A stretch of 64,000 nt of DNA from contig DATGIL010000047.1 of NCBI GenBank assembly GCA_035295745.1, positions 62,001 to 126,000 on the forward strand, given 5' to 3'. This DNA is from JAIQFL01 sp035295745 (GTDB taxonomy: Bacteria > Acidobacteriota > Terriglobia > Bryobacterales > Bryobacteraceae). Shown in pieces: positions 34,117-42,634 of the stretch (its first letter is position 1; every line of letters starts with the position of its first letter). The translations under genes were made by a program, and so were the position numbers. The notes below the pieces were generated by a model, which worked only from the letters and a program-made list of their open reading frames with translations, searched no databases and had not been told where the DNA came from.

Positions 34117-34893
34117 TCAAGGTTTCGCTTTGATCGCGAAATCGTACACCTGGATGTTCAGCTTGTTTTCGGTATACTCCACCACGGCGTACTCGCCGGG
34201 CGGCAGTGGTTCTTTGGACCAGATCTTGTACAGACCATCCGAAGTGAGCTGTTGCTGGAAGGTCTCCACCATGGTCGGCTCTTCGAGCAATTCCTTGGTG
34301 ACCGGCATGTACGTCAGGTTTTCGACAATGCGGATGGCGCCCTTCGGGGTGAGCTTCGCAATCCCGAATCGCTCGGTTTCCGAGAGCTGGATGAAGAACT
34401 CCTGATCGCCGTTGTCGAAGACGTGTTCTGAGTGTGCTCCCTGCAGTTCCAGCGTCGCCTTGCCGGACACGGCGGGGATGGGCGATAGCTTCTGCAGGAC
34501 ACTCCTTCCCTTATTGGTGTGAACGGTGGCCTCGGCGGCCTTGATGACGCGGGTCTGCTTGCCTTCGATCCAGTAGACCCCCGATTCCTGAGGAATCTGC
34601 GCGACCTGCCTCTTGAGATCGCGCTCCACCTTTTCTTCTTCGGAGATGACCTTGGCGTCTTTTTCGAGTGCCGCCTGCCGTTCGGCGATTTCGGATTCGG
34701 TGCGTTTCAAATCCACCAGTTCGAGCGGCATCTCCTCCCATTCGCTGCGCTCCACGCTGTAGTAACGCACGCGGTCCGATTCCACTTTGTATTCGCGGAC
34801 CAGATGGAAGTTGCCATCCTTCAGGTACAGCTTGAGGTTTGCCGCCCAAGCCGTCGCCACCAGAAGCGTGAACGCCAGCAGGTACTTGCGCAT
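34117..34893 (-). CDS. Secreted protein of unknown function
   Basis: 258 residues with a signal peptide (MRKYLLAFTLLVATAWA). The mature part opens NLKLYLKDGNFHLVREYKV followed by VRYYSVERSEWEEMP, then a charged helical stretch (SEIAERQAALEKDAKVISEEEKVERDL) and a beta-rich C-terminal half. I recognise this as a protein common in Acidobacteria without known function. Eleven bp after the P-loop gene and 36 bp before glgP, so probably co-transcribed. Confidence 0.75.
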   Translation of the reverse strand: MRKYLLAFTLLVATAWAANLKLYLKDGNFHLVREYKVESDRVRYYSVERSEWEEMPLELVDLKRTESEIAERQAALEKDAKVISEEEKVERDLKRQVAQIPQESGVYWIEGKQTRVIKAAEATVHTNKGRSVLQKLSPIPAVSGKATLELQGAHSEHVFDNGDQEFFIQLSETERFGIAKLTPKGAIRIVENLTYMPVTKELLEEPTMVETFQQQLTSDGLYKIWSKEPLPPGEYAVVEYTENKLNIQVYDFAIKAKP

Positions 34894-34904
34894 AACTCTA
34901 CCGA

Positions 34905-35513
34905 CTACTGTACCGCCGAAACCCGGCTCTTCACAAAGCCCGCCACGGCCGCAGTGACATAGCGTGGGGGCTTTACCAGGAATTGCGGCTTCTGGTCCCA
35001 TACGCCGCGCGCGATGTCGTCCCACATCGGACCGTTGATGCCACGGTCGATCACTACAAAGGCATCGGCGCGGTCCATGAAGCGCAGGCTCGAAGCCTTG
35101 AAATCCTGGCAGGAGAAATCGAGCAGCATCAGAAAGACGTCGGGCTTCACCAGCTCGAGCACGCTGTTCGATTCGACGATGACATTCCGGCTGTTGTCCA
35201 GAATCTTGTGTAGCGTGCCCGCTGCCCGCGCCAACTCGCCGGATGGCGCACGAAGCCAGAACGAACGGTCCGCTCCCGCAGCCAGGAATCGGCCGGAGTC
35301 CGTCTTGCTCGGCTCATACTCTTCGCTGAGGGCAAAAGGATGGTCCGGCTCGGCTTCGCAGCCACACTCTTTGCCCTCGTTGGCACATACTCCATGTCCG
35401 TACTGCGTGATCTTGACTGCAGTCCATTTACAGTCTCGCAGACGGCGGATCAGCCCTGCTACCACGGAGGTCTTTCCAATGTTCCGCGAGTGTCCGCCCA
35501 CTACCACGAGCAT
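34905..35513 (-). CDS. P-loop NTPase, BioD/MobB-like
   Basis: 202 residues. The Walker A is the long variant VGGHSRNIGKTSVV (G-x5-GKT) used by dethiobiotin synthetase/CobQ-type and related SIMIBI enzymes. VIVESNSVLELVKPD and FLMLLDF look like the switch strands. A Cys-rich insertion, CANEGKECGCEAEPDH, follows the first helix and could bind a metal. It is directly adjacent to lpxD (start one base after lpxD's stop). A role in cofactor or lipid-A-related metabolism is possible but unproven. Confidence 0.65.
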   Translation of the reverse strand: MLVVVGGHSRNIGKTSVVAGLIRRLRDCKWTAVKITQYGHGVCANEGKECGCEAEPDHPFALSEEYEPSKTDSGRFLAAGADRSFWLRAPSGELARAAGTLHKILDNSRNVIVESNSVLELVKPDVFLMLLDFSCQDFKASSLRFMDRADAFVVIDRGINGPMWDDIARGVWDQKPQFLVKPPRYVTAAVAGFVKSRVSAVQ

Positions 35514-36542
35514 TCAATCCCTCCTTTCGAGTTCACTCAAACGGCGCTTCAGCTCGGCTAACTCACGCCGCATATCGGGGAGACGAGCCAGGTTGGCGAG
35601 TTGCTCCAGGTGCTGCCTCAAGGGACGGGCGGGCGTGCCCCACACAGTCTCACCGGATCGCACGATCTTCGAAGTCAGCACACCGCAGCCCGAGCCTAAC
35701 ACCGCGCGCGATTCGATGCGCGCTTTGTCGCCGATCCCGACCTGTCCGCCGATCACGGCGTAATCTTCCACCACCACCTGCCCTGAGAATCCCGTCTGCG
35801 CCGCCACCACCACGTGGCGGCCGATCCGGCAGTTGTGTCCCACATGCACCATGTTATCGAGTTTGGTGCCTTCACCGATTATGGTGACACCGAGCGCTGC
35901 GCGATCGACGCAGCAATTCGCCCCGATCTCCACGAAGTCGCCGATCTCCACACGGCCGACTTGCGGGAATTTGTGCCAGCGGTCGCGATCCATCACGTAG
36001 CCGAAACCGTCGGCGCCGATGACGCTTCCCGAATGAATGATAGCGCCGCGCCCGATATCGACGTTGTCGTAGATGGTCACGTTGGGATGGAGCACGCAGC
36101 CTTCGCCTAACATCACACGCTTGCCCACGAAGCAGCCCGCACCAATGCTGGTGGCGACACCGATGCGCGTAGCGTCGCCGACCACCGCGTGCGGCGCAAC
36201 ATGGACGAGAGCGCCCATCTCGACATCTTTGCCGATCACCGCGGTGGGATGAACGCCGGGTTTCAACTCGGCGGTCGGATAGAAGCGGCTCATCACGCGC
36301 GCGAACGCAGTCCGGGGTTCGGGAACGCGAATGACGGTGCGATAGCTGGGGCTGGGCCACTCCGAGGGCACCAGCAGGCATCCGGCAGCGGAACTTTCGG
36401 CGTTGGCTGCCGCCTTTCGGTTTCCCACGAAGGCCACGTCTCCAGCACCCGCTGTCTCCAGCGCCGCGACGCTGATCACTTCCTTCTCGCCGTCGCCCTC
36501 AAAGGTGGCTCCGAGCCATTCCGCCAATTCGCGCACTCGCAT
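35514..36542 (-). CDS. lpxD: UDP-3-O-acylglucosamine N-acyltransferase
   Basis: 342 residues. N-terminal uridine-binding domain (MRVRELAEWLGATFEGD, GDVAFVGN) and a long left-handed beta-helix of hexapeptide repeats (PGVHPTAVIGKDVEMGALVH..., VVGDATRIGVATSIGAGCFV). Catalytic His lies in NMVHVGHNCRIG. C-terminal helix LARLPDMRRELAELKRRL mediates trimerisation. It adds the N-linked hydroxyacyl chain in lipid A synthesis, so the organism makes an LPS outer membrane. Confidence 0.95.
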   Translation of the reverse strand: MRVRELAEWLGATFEGDGEKEVISVAALETAGAGDVAFVGNRKAAANAESSAAGCLLVPSEWPSPSYRTVIRVPEPRTAFARVMSRFYPTAELKPGVHPTAVIGKDVEMGALVHVAPHAVVGDATRIGVATSIGAGCFVGKRVMLGEGCVLHPNVTIYDNVDIGRGAIIHSGSVIGADGFGYVMDRDRWHKFPQVGRVEIGDFVEIGANCCVDRAALGVTIIGEGTKLDNMVHVGHNCRIGRHVVVAAQTGFSGQVVVEDYAVIGGQVGIGDKARIESRAVLGSGCGVLTSKIVRSGETVWGTPARPLRQHLEQLANLARLPDMRRELAELKRRLSELERRD

Positions 36543-36552
36543 GGGTAGATTT

Positions 36553-36940
36553 TAGCGCCGTGGCGCGTGGAGCATCCCCCCAGTAATTCCCGCCTTACCT
36601 ATGTGAAGGGGAATGCTTACGTCAACGAGAAAAGGAAAACGGAACTGCGGACCGCCATAATTGCCCAGGTCGCTTGCTGACGCGCGCGGCTCGTTGTGGG
36701 CCAAGTCGCTTGCTGGCGCGCGCGGATCGTTGCGAGTCAATTCGCTTGCTGGCGCGCGCGGCTCGTGGCGAATCAGATCGCTTGCTGACGTGGACGGGTC
36801 GTTGCGATCCGGATCGCTTGCTGACACGCGCGGCTCGCAAGCACACGTATCGCGCGAAACGTATTTGGGTAGGTACAACCCGCGACCGTGACGCGCGCGG
36901 ATCGTTGCAAGCCAGAACGGTAGGAGAGAGAACCGGCCGA
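36553..36940. repeat. Intergenic region with a 36-bp tandem repeat (five units)
   Basis: Units begin at 36670, 36706, 36742, 36778 and 36814, an exact 36-bp period. Each opens TCGCTTGCTG(A/G)C and contains GCGCGCGG(C/A)TCGT or a variant; the fifth is followed at 36881-36903 by the GACCGTGACGCGCGCGG module. Because 36 is a multiple of 3, the array can be misread as a 12-residue peptide repeat (SLADARGSL-like), but there is no start or codon evidence for a gene. It shares its core with the repeats at 20.8, 42.5 and 61.1 kb. Confidence 0.85.
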
Positions 36941-37480
36941 TCAGTTCTTTTTGCCCTTCCCCGGTGATGGAGGCTCGAGTTTGGGGAGTCCGAAGTGGCC
37001 GCTCAGGTCGGCCAGCGATTCCAGGTCGACCGCACCCGCGATATTGACCACGGTGAGCTGCTTCGGCTCCGCTGCGATGATCGCTACGCCCGTGATCTTC
37101 TTATTCTCCGTGCGCACATACACGTCGGCGGTCTCGCCTTCCTCTGCGCTCTTGAAACCGAGAATGCGAGACCACTCGGGCTCGTGCAACTGATTCTTTA
37201 CATTGTCCAGATCGGTTTTCGACCATTCCCCATCGTTCTTGAATTGCAGGCTCTTGACGTAGATCCCCTGCAACCCGGCAATCAGCTTTTTTACCTTGGC
37301 CTCGTCCGGATCCTTGTCATCCAGGAACTTCGCCGCGAACTGAAGCGTAGAACCGTTGAGGTTGACGTCGACAGTATCGCTGGCCTTCGACTCCAGATGA
37401 TCGAGATTGAATTTGAACTGCTGCGCCGGAAGCGGCATCGCCAGCCAGCCAACCAGCAACAGCACTCCGCATTGCTTCAT
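36941..37480 (-). CDS. Secreted DUF4252-like protein
   Basis: 179 residues with signal peptide (MKQCGVLLLVGWLAMPLPAQQ). The mature protein has AAKFLDDKDPDEAKVKKLIAGLQGIYVKSLQF, then YVRTENKKITGVAIIAAEPKQLTVVNIAGAVDLESLADL, the pattern I associate with DUF4252, a small alpha/beta domain often encoded with ECF sigma factors. The start shares one base with the stop of the membrane protein upstream. Last gene of the sigma operon. Confidence 0.75.
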   Translation of the reverse strand: MKQCGVLLLVGWLAMPLPAQQFKFNLDHLESKASDTVDVNLNGSTLQFAAKFLDDKDPDEAKVKKLIAGLQGIYVKSLQFKNDGEWSKTDLDNVKNQLHEPEWSRILGFKSAEEGETADVYVRTENKKITGVAIIAAEPKQLTVVNIAGAVDLESLADLSGHFGLPKLEPPSPGKGKKN

Positions 37481-37791
37481 TAACGAGCCTCGCGCACGTG
37501 CGTCTGAATGTGATTCAGTTTGCCGGCGGTAATCCGCATCGCGAGCATCACCTGCTCCTTGGCCACCATGCCCTGGTGCCTGCGCCACGCCGCTTCGCCC
37601 ACGCCTCCGATGACTACCAACACCGCAGCGGCTACCGGAAGCCAGCGCGGCACCGCGAACACGCGCGGCTTTGTCACCGGCATGACGACCGGGGCAGCCT
37701 GCGCCGCGACCCGCGCGGCCACACGCGCCGCAAAATCAGGCGAGGGCTCCTTGCGGCGGAGCGCTTGTGATAGTTCCTTCTCCAGATCCAT
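37480..37791 (-). CDS. Small single-pass membrane protein, anti-sigma-like
   Basis: 103 residues. A cytoplasmic N-terminal helix region (MDLEKELSQALRRKEPSPDFAARV) is followed by one membrane helix (WLPVAAAVLVVIGGVGEAAW) and a helical outer part. It lacks the HxxxCxxC motif of zinc anti-sigma factors, but position and topology right after an ECF sigma factor suggest it binds that sigma at the membrane. Overlaps sigma stop and DUF4252 start by one base each. Confidence 0.65.
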   Translation of the reverse strand: MDLEKELSQALRRKEPSPDFAARVAARVAAQAAPVVMPVTKPRVFAVPRWLPVAAAVLVVIGGVGEAAWRRHQGMVAKEQVMLAMRITAGKLNHIQTHVREAR

Positions 37792-38312
37792 TACCTGTCT
37801 CCCACGCCGCGGCGCTGCAGTTTTTCCCGCAGCAGCGCCAGCGAGCGCTGTAAATGACTCTTCACTGTGCCGATGGGCATATCCAGAAGCTCCGCGATCT
37901 CCATCGGCTCCAAATCCTCCTGGTAGCGCATGATCATGACTGCCCGCGGCGTCTCGGGCAGGGTCGCAATCAGTCGTCGCAAAATATCGCCCAACATCGG
38001 ATCGTGTTGGACGGCGTGGGCCGCGGGTTCGGCCACCTGTTCCAGCGCGACCTGTGGACGCCGCTTCCGGCGCCTGGTCTCGTCGATGGAACGTTGCACC
38101 ACCACCTTGCGCAGCCAGAAGACCGCATGCTCCGCGGACTTGATATCGGCCATGTGCCGATGCAGCGCCAGAAACACCTCCTGGGCGACTTCCTCCGCCT
38201 GGTCGCGGTCGTGCAGAAAATGATAAGACAGGCTGAAGACCATCGACTGGTGCTCGCGCACCAGGTCGGCGAACTCAAAACCGGTCTGTTCCACACTCTC
38301 CAGTTCGATCAC
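37791..38312 (-). CDS. ECF-family RNA polymerase sigma factor
   Basis: 173 residues. Region 2 is LVREHQSMVFSLSYHFLHDRDQAEEVAQEVFLALHRH, with the core-binding DQAEEVAQEVF typical of sigma-E-like factors. Region 4 is LPETPRAVMIMRYQEDLEPMEIAELLDMPIGTVKSHLQRS, a helix-turn-helix for the -35 element. No extra domains. ATGA overlap with the upstream secreted-protein gene and one-base overlap with the downstream membrane protein show a tightly coupled operon. Confidence 0.93.
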   Translation of the reverse strand: MIELESVEQTGFEFADLVREHQSMVFSLSYHFLHDRDQAEEVAQEVFLALHRHMADIKSAEHAVFWLRKVVVQRSIDETRRRKRRPQVALEQVAEPAAHAVQHDPMLGDILRRLIATLPETPRAVMIMRYQEDLEPMEIAELLDMPIGTVKSHLQRSLALLREKLQRRGVGDR

Positions 38313-39157
38313 TTGTCTTCAATCGAGTACGCAACCTTGGTGCTCACATCGGTCCGCCGGAAGTCGGAGTTCGTCAGCGCGAGCGAGATGGTCCGCTTAT
38401 AGAAGAATACCGCGCGCACGTCGAACTCGCCTCCGTAGCTCACGGGAAACCAGACGCCGTCCGCGAACCTCTGGTATGAAACCGTAAATCCCAACCCTTT
38501 GATGTTGGTGCCCAGCAGAATCCGCACTGCCATCGGAATAGGAAAGGCGAGGCTGGTGGTCACGCGGACAGGCTGGAACTCCTCGGCGTCGATCAGGGCC
38601 TCTCCCTTCCAGGAACCCGAATCGCCATCCGCCGGATGCGGCTTAGGCTTGAAGGTAAGGCGGAAGGTTGGGCGCCCATGCACTTCCTGCGTGCCTTCGA
38701 GACGAAAATCATACTTCTTCTGCTCGTCGCGGACCAGCGGAAACAGATCGTGGTCAAGGCCGTCGCGCGAGTCCTTATCGTTTGTCAAATCATCGGACAG
38801 GCTGTTGATCAGATCGCCATCGATGTCCATGCCCTTGAAACCGTACCCGGGACGGTCGTACGTAAGAATCTTGCCGTGATTCTCGTATTTGCCCTCGAAG
38901 TGAACGAGTTCCTTTTGGACGCGGCGCCCTTTGGGTGTGATGGAGTACTCGCGACGCTCCTCGCGGGCGAGCTTTCCACTGCCGCGATGCATGGCGAGCA
39001 ACTGCTTTTGGGTGTAGACCCATTCCTTGCGCTGCTCCTGCGCCAGCGCCTGATTTTCCGCCACGCGCGACAGGATCCGGGTGAGATCGGGTGCAGGCGG
39101 TGCCTCTTGGGCCGAAGCGTATCCGAATGACGCCGCCAGCAGCAGCAGAATCCTCAT
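38309..39157 (-). CDS. Secreted protein of unknown function, first gene of sigma operon
   Basis: 282 residues; ATG 39157 has GGAGG 5 nt upstream. Signal peptide MRILLLLAASFGYASAQ. The rest contains a helical QALAQEQRKEWVYTQKQLL, then beta-rich sequence (YDFRLEGTQEVHGRPTFRLTFKPKP; GEALIDAEEFQPVRVTTSL) reminiscent of lipoprotein-carrier (LolA/LolB-like) sheets. No catalytic motif seen. It may be an envelope sensor or target of the sigma factor encoded next. Confidence 0.75.
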   Translation of the reverse strand: MRILLLLAASFGYASAQEAPPAPDLTRILSRVAENQALAQEQRKEWVYTQKQLLAMHRGSGKLAREERREYSITPKGRRVQKELVHFEGKYENHGKILTYDRPGYGFKGMDIDGDLINSLSDDLTNDKDSRDGLDHDLFPLVRDEQKKYDFRLEGTQEVHGRPTFRLTFKPKPHPADGDSGSWKGEALIDAEEFQPVRVTTSLAFPIPMAVRILLGTNIKGLGFTVSYQRFADGVWFPVSYGGEFDVRAVFFYKRTISLALTNSDFRRTDVSTKVAYSIEDK

Positions 39158-39210
39158 GCAAACCTCCATCTACCAATCCAATACGATGGAGGGATCTGCT
39201 GAGAACGCAG

Positions 39211-39930
39211 TTATCGGGCTGGCGTACCGGCTACGGCCTGGTTGCGAGCCTTGGCGGGCTCAAATTTGACCAATCGGACGCGATATTCGCTGTAACTGCC
39301 GTTGTGCCAATCCCAGAGGCCAGTAATGCCGACGCCCTTTTCGAACCAGAATCGGGTGGTATCCGCCGCGAAGAGGTGGATCTCCACGCGAAATGCCTGG
39401 TCGGAAACCGAGGAAGGAGTGAAGCCCGATCCCCGGCCCGTACCGACGACTTTCGAGGGCGTGAATCCCGCAGGCAACTCGGTGGCGAACTTCTTGCCCG
39501 CAACCAATGGGAAACAGAAGGCCGGAAGCTCCTGATTGGCCAGCAGTTTTTCTCGAAACTCCGGAGTGAGCTGGCGATTTTCGGCGTCCCAGGAGTAGGC
39601 GCCATCCAGGAAATACAGGCAGGAATTGCGAATCAGGTAATGCGATTCACCGTACTTGGAAAGCCAGCTTCCCGGCGTTTCACCCTCATACTGGACATAG
39701 CGCAGCACCACGGTCCCCTCGGCGAGCGCCAGCAGGCCGGTAATGGACTCGTCAGTCTGCCATTTCACCACGCGGGGGCTACGCGCGGTTCCGTCGAGAG
39801 CCTCGTGCTCGTACACCCAATGGTTCCCCACAGTCATCGGAAACCAGGACGCGACCGCGTCCTGCGCGAACAGCGGCGCGCCGAGCCCCAGAAAACACAC
39901 CAGGAGCCCAAGTCTTTTGACCTCACCCAT
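39211..39930 (-). CDS. Secreted protein of unknown function
   Basis: 239 residues with a signal peptide (RLGLLVCFLGLGAPLFAQ). The mature part begins SWFPMTVGNHWVYEHE, a phrase common to secreted beta-rich proteins in Acidobacteria, and ends with FWFEKGVGITGLWDW and SEYRVRLVKFEPA. No catalytic residues can be named. Same strand as, and 53 bp upstream of, the sigma operon. Confidence 0.75.
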   Translation of the reverse strand: MGEVKRLGLLVCFLGLGAPLFAQDAVASWFPMTVGNHWVYEHEALDGTARSPRVVKWQTDESITGLLALAEGTVVLRYVQYEGETPGSWLSKYGESHYLIRNSCLYFLDGAYSWDAENRQLTPEFREKLLANQELPAFCFPLVAGKKFATELPAGFTPSKVVGTGRGSGFTPSSVSDQAFRVEIHLFAADTTRFWFEKGVGITGLWDWHNGSYSEYRVRLVKFEPAKARNQAVAGTPAR

Positions 39931-40023
39931 AACCTAAGTATACATCGTGGGATTTCGTACGCTTACGGACAGCAATTTTCGCCCGCGCGGGAACGTGCCA
40001 TACCGCGATATGATTTGCACTGA

Positions 40024-42480
40024 ATGCGAAAACTGCTCATCCCCTTCAGCCTGACCTTCCTGATCCTTCAGGCGCAGCCCGCCAACCAGTTCGCCCTCAC
40101 GATTGACAACATCATGCGAGGTTCCGGCCTGGTGGGTTTCGAGCCCTCACAGGTCCGATGGTCCGGCGACAGCCAGCAGATTTATTTTCAATGGAAGCAG
40201 GCTTCGGACAAAGAGGAAGCGCCGATGGACACTTACGTGGCCGGGCGCGACGGTGCGGCGCCGCGCAAGCTGTCGGATGAGGAGACGAAGTCGGCTCCGC
40301 CGGTTTTCGGCGATACCACCAGGGACAAGCGCCTCGTCACGTATACGCGAGATGGCGACCTGTTTATTTACGACAACAGCACCGGAAAGACCCAGCAGCT
40401 CACAAAGACCACCGATGCCGAAGTGAATCCCCGCTTTCTGGCGGACGGCAAGCGGATCGCTTTCACGCGCGCCAACAATCTCTACGTGATGTCGGTGGAC
40501 AACGGAATGCTGGTCCAGCTCACGGACGTTCGCGCCGCAGCACCGGCGGCTCCGGCAGCCGCTCCCGCGACCGCGGCAGGATTTGGAGGCGGAGGGCGGG
40601 GCGGACGGGGAGGCGGCGCCGCTCCAGCCGTTGCCGGGGAAACGCCGCGAGGTACCGACAGCCAGGAGTATTTGAAGAAGGAGCAGAAGGAGCTGCTGGA
40701 AACCATCCGGGAACGAGCCGCCCGCCGCGAGGAAGCCGAGGCCAAGCGCAAAAAGGACAATCCGCGGAAGCCGTTCACCCTGCAGCCGCGGCAGAACGTG
40801 ACGTCGCTGCAGCTTTCGCCCGACGAGAAATATGTAGTCGCGACCGTAGTGGAGGGTGCAGGTACGGCGAAGAATACCATCGTGCCGAATTACGTGACTG
40901 AGTCCGCGTACACCGAAGACATCCCCGGCCGTTCCAACGTCGGCGACACCCAGGGGCGTGCACGGCTGGCGCTGATCGACGTCGCATCGGGCGATGTGAA
41001 GTGGGTCGATCATGGACAGCGCACGACGCCGCCGGATGCCTCGTCGCAGCGCATGGGAACGGAGCGTGAGGGCGCCGCACCGACGGTTCGCACGCCGACC
41101 CCGCAGGAGCGCGACGTGCAACTCGGTCAGCCGGTCTGGTCCGAAGACGGAACGAAGGCCGTGATGATGGCGCGCGCCGCGGATAATAAGGATCGTTGGC
41201 TGCTGGCGCTGGATCCGGCGACCGGAAAAACGCGCGTACTGAACACCGACCACGACAATGCCTGGGTGGGTGGGCCGGGTTCTCAGACCCTCGGCTGGAT
41301 GAAGAACGATCGCGAGATCTATTTCCAGTCCGAGCGCACCGGGTACTCCCATCTGTACGCCGTGGCGTTTGATGGCGGTGAACCGCGGGCGCTCACGTCG
41401 GGCAATTGGGAAGTACTAAACGTGCGGCAGTCCAAGGACAAGTCGCACTTTTATCTCACTGCGAGCAAGGACTCGCCTTACGAGCAGCATCTCTACGAGA
41501 TGAGTGGCGACGGAGGCGCGCTGACCCGTCTGACCGCAGCGCCGGGTAAGCATGCGGCCGTGCTTTCTCCGGATGAGCGCTGGATCGCGGACGTTTATTC
41601 GTACACCAATAAGCCGCCGGAGCTGTACGTGCAGGAGAACCGCGTGCAAGCGGAGAGCAAGAAGCTGACCTCGTCGCCTGCCCCCGACTTCGCGCAGTAC
41701 CCGTGGCTGGATGTGCCGATCGTGACGTTCACTGCGCGCGACGGAGTCAAGGTGCCGGCGCGCCTGTTCAAGCCGGCGAACGCGCGCAGGGGCGGGCCCG
41801 GTGTGGTCTTCGTTCACGGCTCGGGATACCTGCAGAATGTGGATCGCAAGTGGTCCACCTATTTCCACGAGTACATGTTCCACCATATTTTGCGAGAGCG
41901 GGGCTTCACCGTGATCGATGTGGACTATCGCGGATCGGCGGGCTACGGTCGCGATTGGCGCACCGCGGTTTACGAGCATATGGGCGGCAAGGATCTGGAC
42001 GATATCGTGGACGCGGCCAAATATCTCGCGGCGGAACAGGGCGTCGACCCCAAGAAGATCGGCTTGTACGGCGGCAGCTACGGTGGGTTCATCACGTTGA
42101 TGGCGATGTTCACACAGCCGGATGTCTTTGCGGCCGGTGCGGCGCTGCGTCCGGTGTCCGATTGGGCGCTCTACAATCACGGATACACCTCGGACATTCT
42201 GAACACGCCGCAGAGCGATCCCGACGCCTATCGGAAGTCGTCACCGATTTTCTTCGCGCAGGGACTGAAGGGCGCGCTGCTGATTTGTCACGGCATGGTG
42301 GATACCAACGTGGAATTCCAGGATACAGTGCGGCTGGTACAGAAGCTGATCGAACTGCGCAAAGAGAACTGGTCGCTGGCGGTTTACCCGGTGGAGAATC
42401 ACGGTTTTGTGGAGCCGACCAGTTGGGCGGACGAGTATAAGCGCATTCTGGCGCTGTTCGAGAAGAATTTGAAGTCTTAG
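40024..42480 (+). CDS. S9-family (prolyl oligopeptidase/DPP-IV-like) peptidase, exported
   Basis: 818 residues. N-terminal signal peptide (MRKLLIPFSLTFLILQAQP), then a WD/beta-propeller-like region (~40-570) and a C-terminal alpha/beta hydrolase domain (~570-818). The triad is Ser in GLYGGSYGGFITL, Asp in HGMVDTNVEFQD, His in VENHGFVEP. A Gly/Ala/Arg-rich insertion (FGGGGRGGRGGGAAP) and a highly charged helix interrupt the propeller at ~170-245. It probably degrades peptides in the periplasm or outside. Confidence 0.92.
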   Translation: MRKLLIPFSLTFLILQAQPANQFALTIDNIMRGSGLVGFEPSQVRWSGDSQQIYFQWKQASDKEEAPMDTYVAGRDGAAPRKLSDEETKSAPPVFGDTTRDKRLVTYTRDGDLFIYDNSTGKTQQLTKTTDAEVNPRFLADGKRIAFTRANNLYVMSVDNGMLVQLTDVRAAAPAAPAAAPATAAGFGGGGRGGRGGGAAPAVAGETPRGTDSQEYLKKEQKELLETIRERAARREEAEAKRKKDNPRKPFTLQPRQNVTSLQLSPDEKYVVATVVEGAGTAKNTIVPNYVTESAYTEDIPGRSNVGDTQGRARLALIDVASGDVKWVDHGQRTTPPDASSQRMGTEREGAAPTVRTPTPQERDVQLGQPVWSEDGTKAVMMARAADNKDRWLLALDPATGKTRVLNTDHDNAWVGGPGSQTLGWMKNDREIYFQSERTGYSHLYAVAFDGGEPRALTSGNWEVLNVRQSKDKSHFYLTASKDSPYEQHLYEMSGDGGALTRLTAAPGKHAAVLSPDERWIADVYSYTNKPPELYVQENRVQAESKKLTSSPAPDFAQYPWLDVPIVTFTARDGVKVPARLFKPANARRGGPGVVFVHGSGYLQNVDRKWSTYFHEYMFHHILRERGFTVIDVDYRGSAGYGRDWRTAVYEHMGGKDLDDIVDAAKYLAAEQGVDPKKIGLYGGSYGGFITLMAMFTQPDVFAAGAALRPVSDWALYNHGYTSDILNTPQSDPDAYRKSSPIFFAQGLKGALLICHGMVDTNVEFQDTVRLVQKLIELRKENWSLAVYPVENHGFVEPTSWADEYKRILALFEKNLKS

Positions 42481-42497
42481 TTCGGTGCAAAACGGTA

Positions 42498-42521
42498 TCG
42501 CCTGCTAACGCACGCGGCTCG
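42498..42521 (+). repeat. Copy of the dispersed CTTGCTGACGCG repeat
   Basis: A degenerate copy (CCTGCTAACGCACGCGGCTC within it) of the same core found at 20.8 and 36.7 kb. It lies in the 154-bp gap between the convergent peptidase and TPR genes, the usual placement for REP-like elements. Confidence 0.6.
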
Positions 42522-42634
42522 CAACGTGCATCAAATCGGACGCGCCTTCGGGTGCGCTGAAGAGCCACAAGCACAAAGGCAGTGCCGGGCAGCCTCCCGG
42601 CAGCCACGACAGGAACGTGCCTGCGAAGCGCTAT

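Noticed and set aside
36670..36849. CRISPR array
   Set aside because: The 36-bp period has no unique spacers; units are contiguous and similar throughout.
36661..36967. Open frames encoding a 12-residue peptide repeat (SLADARGS-like)
   Set aside because: They follow from the 36-bp DNA tandem repeat; several frames are open, no ribosome site exists, and the same DNA words occur in other intergenic gaps.
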